A stretch of DNA of 64,000 nucleotides, from positions 496,001-560,000 of the forward strand of contig NZ_CP049056.1 in assembly GCF_011044155.1 (NCBI RefSeq). The letters run 5' to 3'. The position numbers and the translations under genes were made by a program. The stretch comes from Pikeienuella piscinae (GTDB lineage Bacteria > Pseudomonadota > Alphaproteobacteria > Rhodobacterales > Rhodobacteraceae). The notes beneath the pieces were generated by a model. That model had not been told where the DNA came from and made no database searches. It saw only the letters and a program-made list of their open reading frames with translations. Shown here piece by piece: positions 33,644-41,552 of the stretch (position 1 is the first letter of the stretch; the number at the start of each line of letters is the position of its first letter).

Positions 33644-35356
33644 TCAACCCATCCACTGGCTGACCGGGGCCGCCGCATCCTGCAATTGCTGCGAGATCAC
33701 GTCCACGAGCGCCGCGCCCGGATATTCCAGCGCCGCGCGGATCGCCGTCTCGACCTCGAGTGGGTCCTCCACTCTGAATGCCTTCACGCCATAGGTCTCG
33801 GCGACCTTTGCATGATCGGTCCTGTTGAAATCGACGGAGAAGTAGCGCTCGTCGTAGCCGTCCTTCTGGCTGGCCTTGATCCAGCCGAACACCGCGTTCG
33901 AGAAGACGATCATCTTGAGCGGAACATTGTGGCGCTGGATGGTCTCAAGCTCGCCCACCGTGAAGCCGAAACTGCCATCGCCCATCAGCGACACAACCAT
34001 CGCGTCCGGCCGGCCGAACCAGGCGCCCACCGCCGCCGACATGGAATAGCCCAGCGCGCCATGCGCCCGGTTGGTGATGAAATAGCGGCCCGGACGGCGC
34101 ATCTCTAGATAGGCCGAGGCGTATGGGCAGGGCGTTCCCGGATCGGCCGCTACGATCGAATTCTCGGGCAGCGCCGCGTTCAGCGCGGCGAAGACCCGTT
34201 CCGGCCGAATGGGTCGCCCCTCGCTGGCCGCGATCTTGTTGAATTCGGCCCATTTCTCCTTCTTCGCCGCTTCCGCCGCCGGCCGCCCGTCCACCGAATC
34301 CGCCACGCGTCGCCTTGGCCGATTGCGGATCGCCCCTCCCAGCGCCTCCAGCGCGAGGCGCGCGTCGGCGACGATGGCGACGTCGGTCGCGTAATTGCAG
34401 GAAATCACCATCGGATCGATGTCGATGTGGATGATCGGCACGCCCGGTTTCGGCGCCGTTCCATGCTCGGTTGTGGTCGAGCCGGCGCGGCAGGAGACGA
34501 AGACGACCAGATCCGCCTGCTCAATCACGTTACGCGTCGCCGGCACGCCGCCATTGGCGCCCACGACGCCCACAGCGAGCGGATGCGTTTCAGCCACGGC
34601 GCCCTTGCCGGTAATCGTCGTGCAGACCGGCGCGTCCAGCGCTTCGGCCAGCTCGATCAGCGCGGCGCCGGCGCCCGAAGTCACGACGCCCCCGCCTACG
34701 ACGAACACCGGCAGCCGCGCCGCCAGCAACCTGTCGGCGGCGGCCGCGACCGCTTGCGGGTCGGCGCCCGATCGCCATGACGGAGCCGCGCCATGCTCCG
34801 GCTGTCCCCAGACATCATCGCCCGCCAGCGTTTGCTTCTGCACGTCATAGGGCAGCCCGATATGGCAGGCGCCAGGCTTGCCCGTCGTCGCCGCGCGGAA
34901 CGCCGTCCGCATTGTCAGGGGGATCTCGTCGACGGTGTCGATCACCTTGTTCCACTTGGTCAACGGCGCGAACAGGCTGGCCTGATCCAGTTCGGTCAGC
35001 GGATAGCGCCCTCGCGCCTTGACCGGCACATCGGTGGTGATCGCCAGGACCGGCACCGAAGATTCATTCGCTTCCACAAGGCCCGGCAGGATATATGTGG
35101 CGCCGCCCCCGCTTGGTCCCTCGCAGATCCCGACCTTGCCCGTGACCCGCGCATAGCCGTCCGCCATGTAGGCGGCGCTGCGCTCGTCCCGCGTCAGAAC
35201 ATGAGTGATTCCGTGATCGAGCCGCGCCAGGGCGTCATAGAGCGGCAAACTGGTGTCGCCGCATAGCCCGAAAACATGGCTTACGCCATGCGCCTCCAGC
35301 ATCCGCACGACCGCGTCCGCGCCGCTTAGCCGATTGCTTCTCTTCGCATCTGTCAT
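33644..35356 (-). CDS. Thiamine diphosphate-dependent enzyme, acetolactate synthase large-subunit-like
   Basis: Cytoplasmic ThDP enzyme of 570 residues with the usual three domains. The cofactor-activating glutamate is Glu58 in LTRDERSAAYMADGYAR; the central domain has VVTSGAGAALIELAEALDAPV; the ThDP/Mg motif is MGDGSFGFTVGELETIQRHNVPLKMIVFSN. ATG 35356 is chosen (GGTGGCGG upstream); an in-frame ATG at 35371 also exists. No regulatory subunit gene is nearby, so this is more likely a catabolic lyase or decarboxylase (for example of the sulfoacetaldehyde or benzoylformate type) than housekeeping IlvB. Exact substrate unclear. Confidence 0.82.
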   Translation of the reverse strand: MTDAKRSNRLSGADAVVRMLEAHGVSHVFGLCGDTSLPLYDALARLDHGITHVLTRDERSAAYMADGYARVTGKVGICEGPSGGGATYILPGLVEANESSVPVLAITTDVPVKARGRYPLTELDQASLFAPLTKWNKVIDTVDEIPLTMRTAFRAATTGKPGACHIGLPYDVQKQTLAGDDVWGQPEHGAAPSWRSGADPQAVAAAADRLLAARLPVFVVGGGVVTSGAGAALIELAEALDAPVCTTITGKGAVAETHPLAVGVVGANGGVPATRNVIEQADLVVFVSCRAGSTTTEHGTAPKPGVPIIHIDIDPMVISCNYATDVAIVADARLALEALGGAIRNRPRRRVADSVDGRPAAEAAKKEKWAEFNKIAASEGRPIRPERVFAALNAALPENSIVAADPGTPCPYASAYLEMRRPGRYFITNRAHGALGYSMSAAVGAWFGRPDAMVVSLMGDGSFGFTVGELETIQRHNVPLKMIVFSNAVFGWIKASQKDGYDERYFSVDFNRTDHAKVAETYGVKAFRVEDPLEVETAIRAALEYPGAALVDVISQQLQDAAAPVSQWMG

Positions 35357-35408
35357 GCCGCCACCCGCCATCCGTGAATTATTCTGCGTATAAGACAAAA
35401 TTCAGGTC

Positions 35409-35419
35409 TGCATACAATA
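35409..35419. promoter_or_regulatory. GntR-like 11-mer upstream of the ThDP enzyme gene
   Basis: TGCATACAATA here is the exact complement of TATTGTATGCA found at 1255-1265 in the hydantoin divergent promoter. It lies 53 bases before ATG 35356, a plausible operator position. GntR/FCD regulators often bind TTGTATACAA-like sites, and a GntR remnant sits at the other end of this gene. Function is inferred from this context only. Confidence 0.35.
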
Positions 35420-36017
35420 CGGCCACACTGAATCCTGTCGCAGAGGGCGCTGGCATCCGTGGATCGCCACGCACGCGCAGGGTTCAGACGGAAGGTTGCC
35501 GTCGTCCCCGAAGAAAGTGGGCGGGTCACCCCCGTTCACGCCCGATGAAAAGAAAGCACTTGCGGCAAGCGTCTACGCCCATGCTTGGCAACTGACCGCG
35601 AATAGTGGCTTCGCGCAGGCGGCATACACTGATTGAGCGCAGTCGAGAGGTTCAGAGAATATCGAACTTGAGAGACCGCTTCCGAGCCTCCCGGCGCAGG
35701 GGCCAGCGCTCAGCCCTTCCCGCATAACCATAGAAAACAACGGAAAAATCCGGCCAGAGCCGGATCGAGAGAACGCTTCGGCGGGGGCAAGTGGCGGATC
35801 GAACGGAGCGCCTGAAAACGCTGCTGGAAGTAGCGACCGGGATCTATTCTGAAATCGGCGAATCCAAGGAGGTTCTGTTCAACACCCGTGCCTACGCTTC
35901 CTTACGCTGCTTGCAAAACAATGCATGATCAAAACAGATACAAACCAAGAGCGTTCTGTCCGTCATCGCCAGACCTAGGCTGCGGAGGACGGTCAGTGCG
36001 ACGCCGTCCGCCGAACG
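35420..36017. other. Degraded stretch at the left side of the mobile-element zone
   Basis: No complete gene is visible in about 600 bases. Two short frames look like gene tails by composition: PDEKKALAASVYAHAWQLTA followed by NSGFAQAAYTD and a stop near 35635, and RTERLKTLLEVATGIYSEIG with ESKEVLFNTRAYASLRCLQ ending near 35925. Neither was recognised and neither has a start. The stretch is less GC-rich than the core genes, consistent with acquired DNA. Confidence 0.35.
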
Positions 36018-36329
36018 TTATCCGAAGAAAACCTCCTTGAAACGATCAATCTGATGCATCGGCTCATGGAGGATCGTGACAATACCGATATCGCCGTTCG
36101 AAAGGTGCCTCCAATAGACGAAATGCCGCTCGTACCGGAAGAAATACCCCTCCACTTCAAATTCGGCGGGCACGGCCCGCGAATGCACACCGCGCGTTTC
36201 GATCTGTTCGAACGCGGCGAACAAGCCGGTGATGTAGGTCTCGGCCTGCGCTTCGCCCCACATGTCACGCGTGTATCGGTAGATCTCGTCGAGACGGACG
36301 GACGCCGCTTCCTGGATCCGGATCGCCAT
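36018..36329 (-). CDS. parE: RelE/ParE superfamily toxin
   Basis: Type II toxin of 103 residues. ParE-like features are the N-terminal helix pair IRIQEAASVRLDEIYRYTRDMWGEAQAETYITGLF and the beta strands FEVEGYFFRYERHFVYWRHLS and IGIVTILHEPMHQIDRF. ParE toxins in studied cases block DNA gyrase, while RelE members cut mRNA; which applies here is not certain. It lies four bases after the antitoxin stop and is therefore coupled to it. Located in the accessory zone near recombinase fragments, where such pairs act as stabilisers. Confidence 0.88.
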   Translation of the reverse strand: MAIRIQEAASVRLDEIYRYTRDMWGEAQAETYITGLFAAFEQIETRGVHSRAVPAEFEVEGYFFRYERHFVYWRHLSNGDIGIVTILHEPMHQIDRFKEVFFG

Positions 36330-36333
36330 GCGC

Positions 36334-36588
36334 TCAGGTCCGGTTCCGGGCGATCACCTCGGCGGCCGTCAGCGACTTGTAGCTATCCTCGGGCGCCGCG
36401 AACGCGCGATTCAACTCGGCCTTCAGCCGGTCGAAGGCTTCACGCTCGACGCGCTCCTTGTCGCGACGGATCAGATCGCGGATGTACTCGCTGACGTTCT
36501 CGTAGGCGCCGTCCTCGCCGACATTCGTCGCGATGAACTCGCTGAGCGCGCCGCTGACGCGCACGGTCATGGTGGTGGTCCGAGACAT
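36334..36588 (-). CDS. parD: ParD-like antitoxin (ribbon-helix-helix, CopG/ParD type)
   Basis: Small protein of 84 residues that begins MSRTTTMTVRVSGALSEFIA, a ribbon-helix-helix DNA-binding strand, then YENVSEYIRDLIRRDKERVE and a C-terminal toxin-binding tail with LNRAFAAPEDSYKSLTAAEV. ATG 36588 is taken rather than an upstream frame extension because GGGAGAGC is at the ribosome position. It precedes the toxin gene, the normal antitoxin-first order, and should autorepress the pair. Confidence 0.88.
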   Translation of the reverse strand: MSRTTTMTVRVSGALSEFIATNVGEDGAYENVSEYIRDLIRRDKERVEREAFDRLKAELNRAFAAPEDSYKSLTAAEVIARNRT

Positions 36589-36664
36589 GGCGCTCTCCCT
36601 ACATCGCGTGTGCTCAAGATAACCAATATCGAACACGATACAAGGGTCCGCCGGCCATCCCTGC

Positions 36665-36976
36665 CTAGCCGTCACCATCCTCCAGAACCAGACGATCCGC
36701 CATTGTCAGCAGCAAGACCAGCACGGCATCCGAATGTCGCGCGAGCGACACCAGGTGCTCGCCGCTCGGTCCGCGTTCGCCCGCGAACCAATATTTCACC
36801 GTCCGCTCGCTGGCGCCCGTCCACCTCATGGCGGACTTGATGGCCCTGTGAGTCGACCCGAGCTCCGCATGCAAAGCCATTGCCACGGCGGCACGGTAGT
36901 CGGCCGGCACGTCCTCTGGGTGCACAAATGTGCCCATCTTCGGCACAACTGTGCCTATCTTCACGCGCAACTTCAT
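36665..36976 (-). CDS. Small helix-turn-helix protein of plasmid/ICE type
   Basis: Protein of 103 residues not assigned to a named family. The C-terminal two thirds read like a helix-turn-helix: HRAIKSAMRWTGASERTVKYWF, then AGERGPSGEHLVSLARHSDAV. ATG 36976 has GGAGAA nine bases upstream; a longer open frame back to 37114 overlaps the divergent recombinase start and is rejected. Being divergent from the serine recombinase gene, it may control it. Such proteins are often found on conjugative elements beside recombinases. Confidence 0.65.
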   Translation of the reverse strand: MKLRVKIGTVVPKMGTFVHPEDVPADYRAAVAMALHAELGSTHRAIKSAMRWTGASERTVKYWFAGERGPSGEHLVSLARHSDAVLVLLLTMADRLVLEDGDG

Positions 36977-37095
36977 ATGTTTCTCCGCTAAATGTCTGAG
37001 GAGACATGAAAAGCGGCAATCGGAGCTTGGGCATGGGCGAGAGTTAGGAAGCCATCCGCCTTGGGCAGCGCGCGTGGAGTTTTCGGGAGGCGGGC

Positions 37096-37737
37096 GTGGC
37101 TCGGACAAGAACACCGATATCCGGAGAGCCGGCCGAAGCGCCCGAGCGCATTCTGGCGGCGCAATACGTCAGGATGTCCACCGAGCATCAGCAGTACTCG
37201 ACACAGAACCAGTCAAAGACCATAGGCGAATACGCCGAACGGCGCGGCATCGAGATCATCAAGACCTACTCGGATGATGCGAAAAGCGGTCTGATCATCG
37301 GTGGCCGAAGGGCATTGCAGCAGATGATCTCCGACGTCGAGTCGGGCGCGGCCGAGTACCGCGTGATCCTGGTTTACGATGTCACCCGCTGGGGGCGATT
37401 TCAGGACGCTGACGAGTCGGCCTACTACGAGTATCGCTGTCGCAAAGCCGGGATGCAGGTCGCCTATTGCGCCGAGCAGTTCGAGAACGACGGATCGCCG
37501 ACCTCCACCATCGTGAAAAGCGTCAAGCGGGCCATGGCTGGCGAATACAGTCGGGAGCTCTCGGTCAAGGTCTTTGCGGGGCAATGCCGTCTGATCGAAC
37601 TCGGCTACCGACAAGGCGGCCCGGCCGGTTTCGGGTTGCGCAGAGCGCTGCTTAGCGAGCGTGGCGAGGTGAAAGCCGAACTCAAGCGCGGTGAGCATAA
37701 GAGCCTTCAGACCGACCGCGTGATCCTAGTCCCCGGA
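37096..37737 (+). pseudogene. Serine recombinase (resolvase/invertase family), C-terminally truncated
   Basis: The N-terminal catalytic domain is well kept for about 214 residues: QYVRMSTEHQQYSTQNQ with nucleophile Ser28, then VYDVTRWGRFQDADES and EYSRELSVKVFAGQ. Large serine recombinases continue for another 250 or more residues with the recombinase and zinc-ribbon domains. Here the reading frame leaves the family after [10 protein letters not shown] at about 37737, where plasmid-partition sequence begins in a different frame. It is therefore a broken gene rather than a small invertase. Confidence 0.85.
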
Positions 37738-38055
37738 GGCATTCACCTACAACAAGCGTATCAGCCGGATCGCGCCCATTCAGGAGCACCGGATGATCCT
37801 GAAGGCGATCGAGCGCGGTGTCTCGGAGGAAATGATCGCAGCCGCGCTGGACCTCAACCCGCGCAGCATCCAGCGCAAGGTCAAGCTGCTCGACGGTATT
37901 TGCCCAGAAGCCGTGGCGATCCTGAAGGACAAGGCCTGCACCGCGGCCGTGTTCACCACGCTGCGCAAGATGATCTCCTTGCGCCAGATCGAAGCCGCCG
38001 AGCTCATGGTGAACGCCAACAACTACTCCGTCGCCTACATCTCGGCGACCGGCGG
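37735..38055 (+). pseudogene. RepB/ParB-type plasmid partition protein fragment
   Basis: The frame reads [20 protein letters not shown] then [40 protein letters not shown] and [29 protein letters not shown]. This matches the central helix-turn-helix and RepB region of plasmid/ICE ParB proteins that have a GICPEAVELLKD core. Both the N-terminal ParB nuclease domain and the C-terminus are absent. The left junction with the recombinase fragment shares GGAG, and the right junction is with a truncated IS481 transposase. It suggests that a plasmid or integrative element was once here. Confidence 0.8.
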
Positions 38056-38784
38056 CGAGATGGCGTTGCAGGAGCTGTCGCGGCGCAAGCCGCTCCTGGC
38101 GAACCGGACGCCGCCGGAGGTGGAGGCGCTGATCGTCGAGCTGTCGCTGGAGCTGCCGGCCTACGGCCAGGTGCGCATCGCCAACGAGCTGCGCAAACGC
38201 GGCCATTCGCTTTCGCCGGCCGGCGTGCGCGGGGTCAGGCGGCGTCACGAACTGGAGACGATGAAGAAGCGTCTGAAGGCGCTGGAGGCGAAGGTGGCGC
38301 AGGACGGCATCGTCCTGACCGAGAGCCAACTCGCCGCGCTCGAGAAGGCCAAGGCCGAGAAGGAGGCGCACGGCGAGTTCGAGAGCGAATGTCCGGGCTA
38401 TTGCGGCGCCGAGGACACCTTCTATGTCGGCAACATGAAGGGCGTGGGCCGGATCTATCAGCAGACCTTCATCGACACCTATTCGAAGGTGGCCTTCGCC
38501 AAGCTCTACGAGCGCAAGACGCCAATCACCGCGGCGGACCTGCTGAACGACCGCGTCGTGCCGTTCTTCGACGACCAGGAGGTGAAGCTCTGCCGGATGC
38601 TGACCGACCGGGGGACGGAATATTGCGGCAACCCGGAGCGGCACGAATACGAGCTCTACCTGGCGGTGGAGGACATCGACCACTCGCGGACGAAAACCAG
38701 GAGCCCGCAAACCAACGGCATCGTCGAGCGGTTCCACAAGACAGTCCTGGACGAGTTCTACCGGGTGGCGTTCCGAAAAAAGAT
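38056..38784 (+). pseudogene. IS481-family transposase, 5' part; N-terminus missing and gene split by IS1595 element
   Basis: After the ParB fragment the same frame changes to [20 protein letters not shown] and continues through the IS481/integrase-core body: [60 protein letters not shown] (first Asp of the DDE triad), [10 protein letters not shown] (second Asp) and [20 protein letters not shown] (Glu). The N-terminal helix-turn-helix of about 50 residues is missing. At 38784 the gene is interrupted after FRVAFRKK by the IS1595 element; the continuation IYREVDELQVDLDAW is found 2.7 kb away at 41483. Confidence 0.9.
38777..38784. repeat. 8-bp target-site duplication, left copy
   Basis: AAAAAGAT immediately precedes the left terminal repeat of the IS1595 element. 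The identical octamer follows the right end at 41475-41482. Removing one copy and the element restores an IS481 transposase reading frame. Confidence 0.95.
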
Positions 38785-38810
38785 CCCTATTATCCACGAG
38801 AAAAAGCAGC
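38785..38810 (+). repeat. Left terminal inverted repeat of the IS1595 element
   Basis: 26 bases identical to the reverse complement of 41449-41474. Similarity stops directly after the shared AAAAAGCAGC. Confidence 0.95.
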
Positions 38811-38895
38811 TGTGAAAATAGTCCGCGAAGGAGGCTCGCGGGCGGAGCTGCCATCCGCTGCGCTTGCGCCCACGTCTGCTTTAGAAAAGTTATTG

Positions 38896-40179
38896 TCAGA
38901 TGCCCTTAACGGCATTTCCGATAATTGCTTTGGGGCGATGCATGGCAAGTTGCCTACGCGCTTCGTCATGACGCCCCAACCGCAGCAGGACACCGACTGA
39001 CGCATATTCTATCAAATCACGCTGCGCGCGACTGCCACCAAGCCGCGCGTGATCCCAGAGCGCTTTTGTCAAAAAGTCATTCGCGTCCGACCAGTTCTGA
39101 TCAGCGATGGCACCGAACGCCTCTGCCAGATATCGCACAAGGTCGGCTGCCGGTCCCTTGGCACCTAAAATGATCCGTTGAAGTGCCTCGGATCTTCCTG
39201 CCATCGCATATCCAAGTGCTGCATGTGCGTCCGCAAAACCTAAGCCGGGGTTCGGAAACTTCTCTGCGGCATAGTCGCAAACGATCTGCCACCGTTCTTG
39301 GGGAACCTCTACACCCGAAAGCTCCGCCCGATATAGAACCGCCGCCAGATCAACCATTACATTTAACGGAGGCCCCCATGCCCCGCGCGGATCGATATCC
39401 CGGTCAACAATGCACCACATCTCGTCCGTATCACCACGCGCCAATGCCCAAAGCGCAATATGCCAGGCGATATGGCAATGCATTTGCCCCTCTTTTTGAT
39501 AGGAGCGTTGCCAGTCCGTGATGAAAGCATAACCCTCCTCTGTCTGGCCTGTTTCGTAATAGAGATGTGATCGAAAATGCGCACCATGCGCATTTCGCGG
39601 ATTGGCCGTCAGTGATTTATCAATGCTCTTTTCGGCACGGTGGAATTGGCCGACTTCGACTTGCGCGAACCCCAACAGACCTTTGAGCCACCAGTCATCG
39701 CCATAATGGGGTTCAAGAATCTCAGCCAGCGCAAGGTTCTCGGCTTCGCGTCCCGGCTCGCCACTGAATCCAATCAGACTCAGGACGCCGAGGCAGGCTT
39801 GCGCGATAATCACATCACGGGGATATTCTTGCAATTGATCCCGCGCGGCCTGATATCCAGCGGCGCTTTTGCCGTCGATCAAAAGGCCGATGATCTTGAT
39901 CTGCCGCGCTTCCCGTTCTGTCAGCGGCCCGTCGCACTGTTTGGCGAGATGAAGTGATTGTTGCGCACCAGCCCTATCTCCGACAAGCTGCCGGTAACGT
40001 GCCAATACGACATGTGGGAGGGCGAAGCCTTCGTCTTCTTGGGTCGCCAGTTTGAGCGCGGCTTCAACGCCAATCTCGGCACCGAGAAACCGATCAAGGC
40101 CAAGAACATACGCATCTCTGGCCTTTTGCGAGTTCGTAGAAAGCGAATATCCGTATCTGTCTTTCATACCCAGCACCAT
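38896..40179 (-). CDS. TPR-repeat protein (TTC38-like), passenger of the IS1595 transposon
   Basis: Protein of about 427 residues made of helical repeats. It begins MVLGMKDRYGYSLSTNSQKA RDAYVLGLDRFLGAE, as in bacterial members of the tetratricopeptide-repeat-38 family, and contains GDDWWLKGLLGFAQVEVGQF, NPRNAHGAHFRSHLYYETGQ and MHCHIAWHIALWALARGDTD. No catalytic motif or signal is seen, so its function is unknown. It lies wholly inside the terminal repeats, has lower GC content than flanking genes, and is transcribed in the same direction as the transposase. ATG 40167 is an alternative start; an upstream frame to 40230 has no ribosome site. Confidence 0.85.
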   Translation of the reverse strand: MVLGMKDRYGYSLSTNSQKARDAYVLGLDRFLGAEIGVEAALKLATQEDEGFALPHVVLARYRQLVGDRAGAQQSLHLAKQCDGPLTEREARQIKIIGLLIDGKSAAGYQAARDQLQEYPRDVIIAQACLGVLSLIGFSGEPGREAENLALAEILEPHYGDDWWLKGLLGFAQVEVGQFHRAEKSIDKSLTANPRNAHGAHFRSHLYYETGQTEEGYAFITDWQRSYQKEGQMHCHIAWHIALWALARGDTDEMWCIVDRDIDPRGAWGPPLNVMVDLAAVLYRAELSGVEVPQERWQIVCDYAAEKFPNPGLGFADAHAALGYAMAGRSEALQRIILGAKGPAADLVRYLAEAFGAIADQNWSDANDFLTKALWDHARLGGSRAQRDLIEYASVGVLLRLGRHDEARRQLAMHRPKAIIGNAVKGI

Positions 40180-40300
40180 GTTTGAGCCAATGCTACAACA
40201 GTCGGCACGAAAAGTCTGTGGCTTCGCCAAAGCGGTCGCTGATCAGTCTCGCAGCATTCAGAACAATGGGCTCTGAGAGGGCTTTCGTTGCAAGTAAGGG

Positions 40301-41326
40301 CTACGGCCATCGGAGGCCCCATGCAGGGGTGCGTCGCATCTCACGGCCCACCGCGCCACACAGAAGACCCCGCATCTGGTCAACTACCGGGATCGGTTTC
40401 CATACGGTCGTGGTTTCCGTTGATCGGAAGCCAGAACAGGACTTCCGTTTCCGCACTTTCGTCTCGGGGACGCGGTGATTCCAGCGCCAGAGGATCTCAT
40501 CGAGATAACGCTGAAGGTGCTTATGTCCGAGGCGGTGATACACGCCGATTAGCGCCCGCTGCACCACGGCATTTACCGCCTCAGCGGTGTTGATATGCGC
40601 GCCGGTCTTCCGGTTGGCATACTCGCGCTTGTTGTGTTGCACGGTGAAGTGGTTCGCGAACGACGCTCCGATCTTTCGGTAGCTTGAGTTTTTGTCGGTG
40701 ATCAGCACTGAATTTGGGTCGATCCAACCTTTCATGATGGGCTTCATCGTGCCCCCCTGCGCATTCGGGATCAGAACTGCCCGGGCCTGTCCGTTTCGCG
40801 CCGCGGCCACCAGAGCGATCGGCTTTCCTGTTCCTCGACCGCGCTTGTTCTTCACCCCATGGCGGAACTTGGGTTTGCCGCCGATGAAGGCCTCGTCGAC
40901 CTCTACAACCCCCGACAAACGGCCAGCGACCCCGTGTCGATCATCCATGAGCTCGCGAATGGCGTGGCCAAGTTTCCAAGCGGTTTTCTGGTTCACGCCC
41001 AACAGCCGCGACATCACCACCGATGAGATGCCCTTGGAGGACGTCAACACGAGGAACATCGCCGCGATCCAGATACGCAGGTCGAGCTTTGTCGCGTGCA
41101 GCGGCGTCTTCGTGGTGACAGTAAACTGACTGCGGCAATCCCGCTCAGCGCACTGATACAGACCCGGGCGCACAGACGCGCTGCGGAGCGGTCGCGAGCT
41201 CAGGCTGCCGCAGTGCGGACAGAACCGATCATCGCCCCATATCGCGTTTTCCAAGAAGAGCCGGGCGTGACGCTCCGTCGGCATCCTCTTCCAGATGTCG
41301 TGGACGGATTTCAGTTCTGTGATCAT
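40301..41326 (-). CDS. IS1595-family (ISXO2-like) transposase
   Basis: Complete transposase of about 341 residues. The N-terminus has a zinc-ribbon (FCPHCGS and LYQCAERDCRSQF), then the DDE-type core: VVEVDEAFIGGKPKFRHG (first Asp), VLITDKNSSYRKIG (second Asp) and HINTAEAVNAVVQRALIGVY, with Asn in place of Glu as is known for ISXO2-like members, followed by RWNHR. ATG 41326 has GAGG seven bases upstream; an earlier in-frame start at 41374 has none. No frameshift or stop interrupts it. Confidence 0.92.
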   Translation of the reverse strand: MITELKSVHDIWKRMPTERHARLFLENAIWGDDRFCPHCGSLSSRPLRSASVRPGLYQCAERDCRSQFTVTTKTPLHATKLDLRIWIAAMFLVLTSSKGISSVVMSRLLGVNQKTAWKLGHAIRELMDDRHGVAGRLSGVVEVDEAFIGGKPKFRHGVKNKRGRGTGKPIALVAAARNGQARAVLIPNAQGGTMKPIMKGWIDPNSVLITDKNSSYRKIGASFANHFTVQHNKREYANRKTGAHINTAEAVNAVVQRALIGVYHRLGHKHLQRYLDEILWRWNHRVPETKVRKRKSCSGFRSTETTTVWKPIPVVDQMRGLLCGAVGREMRRTPAWGLRWP

Positions 41327-41448
41327 GAGCCAGCCTCGTTCATCAAGGGAACCGAGGATATTGGCTGTTTTCAAAAAATCAGAAGCGACTGCGTCTTGGC
41401 GCGGACGCGGGCCTATCGAACCATGCTACACAAGCCAGTCACAGACGC

Positions 41449-41474
41449 GCTGCTTTTTCTCGTGGATAATAGGG
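41449..41474 (-). repeat. Right terminal inverted repeat of the IS1595 element
   Basis: 26 bases, exact reverse complement of the left end at 38785-38810, ending in ATAATAGGG at the junction with the duplicated target AAAAAGAT (41475-41482). Confidence 0.95.
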
Positions 41475-41552
41475 AAAAAGATCTACCGCGAGGTCGACGA
41501 ACTGCAGGTCGATCTCGACGCCTGGATCAGGACCTACAACGAAGAGCGCGAC
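41475..41552 (+). pseudogene. IS481-family transposase, 3' continuation
   Basis: After the right target-site copy the interrupted IS481 frame resumes as IYREVDELQVDLDAWIRTYN EERDH, the well-known C-terminal stretch of these transposases. The next expected residues (QGRWCFGKTPMQTF) are missing; at about 41552 the sequence becomes a minus-strand phage-type domain. The IS481 copy is thus truncated at both ends as well as split. Confidence 0.88.

Larger units (their letters stand above)
38785..41474. mobile_element. IS1595-family transposon with TPR passenger gene, 2,690 bp, intact
   Basis: The element is bounded by perfect 26-bp terminal inverted repeats (38785-38810 and 41449-41474; left end begins CCCTATTATCCACGAG) and flanked by the 8-bp duplication AAAAAGAT, the target length known for the IS1595 family. 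It encodes a complete ISXO2-like transposase (40301-41326) and a passenger protein (38896-40179), both on the minus strand. It has inserted into an IS481 transposase gene. Perfect repeats, an identical duplication and an undamaged transposase point to a recent, possibly active insertion. Confidence 0.95.

Noticed and set aside
37096-39000. One continuous 634-codon frame starting as a serine recombinase
   Set aside because: Only the first 214 codons resemble a recombinase. Beyond 37737 the frame runs out of register over ParB and IS481 sequence and then across the IS1595 left end, so it is not one protein.
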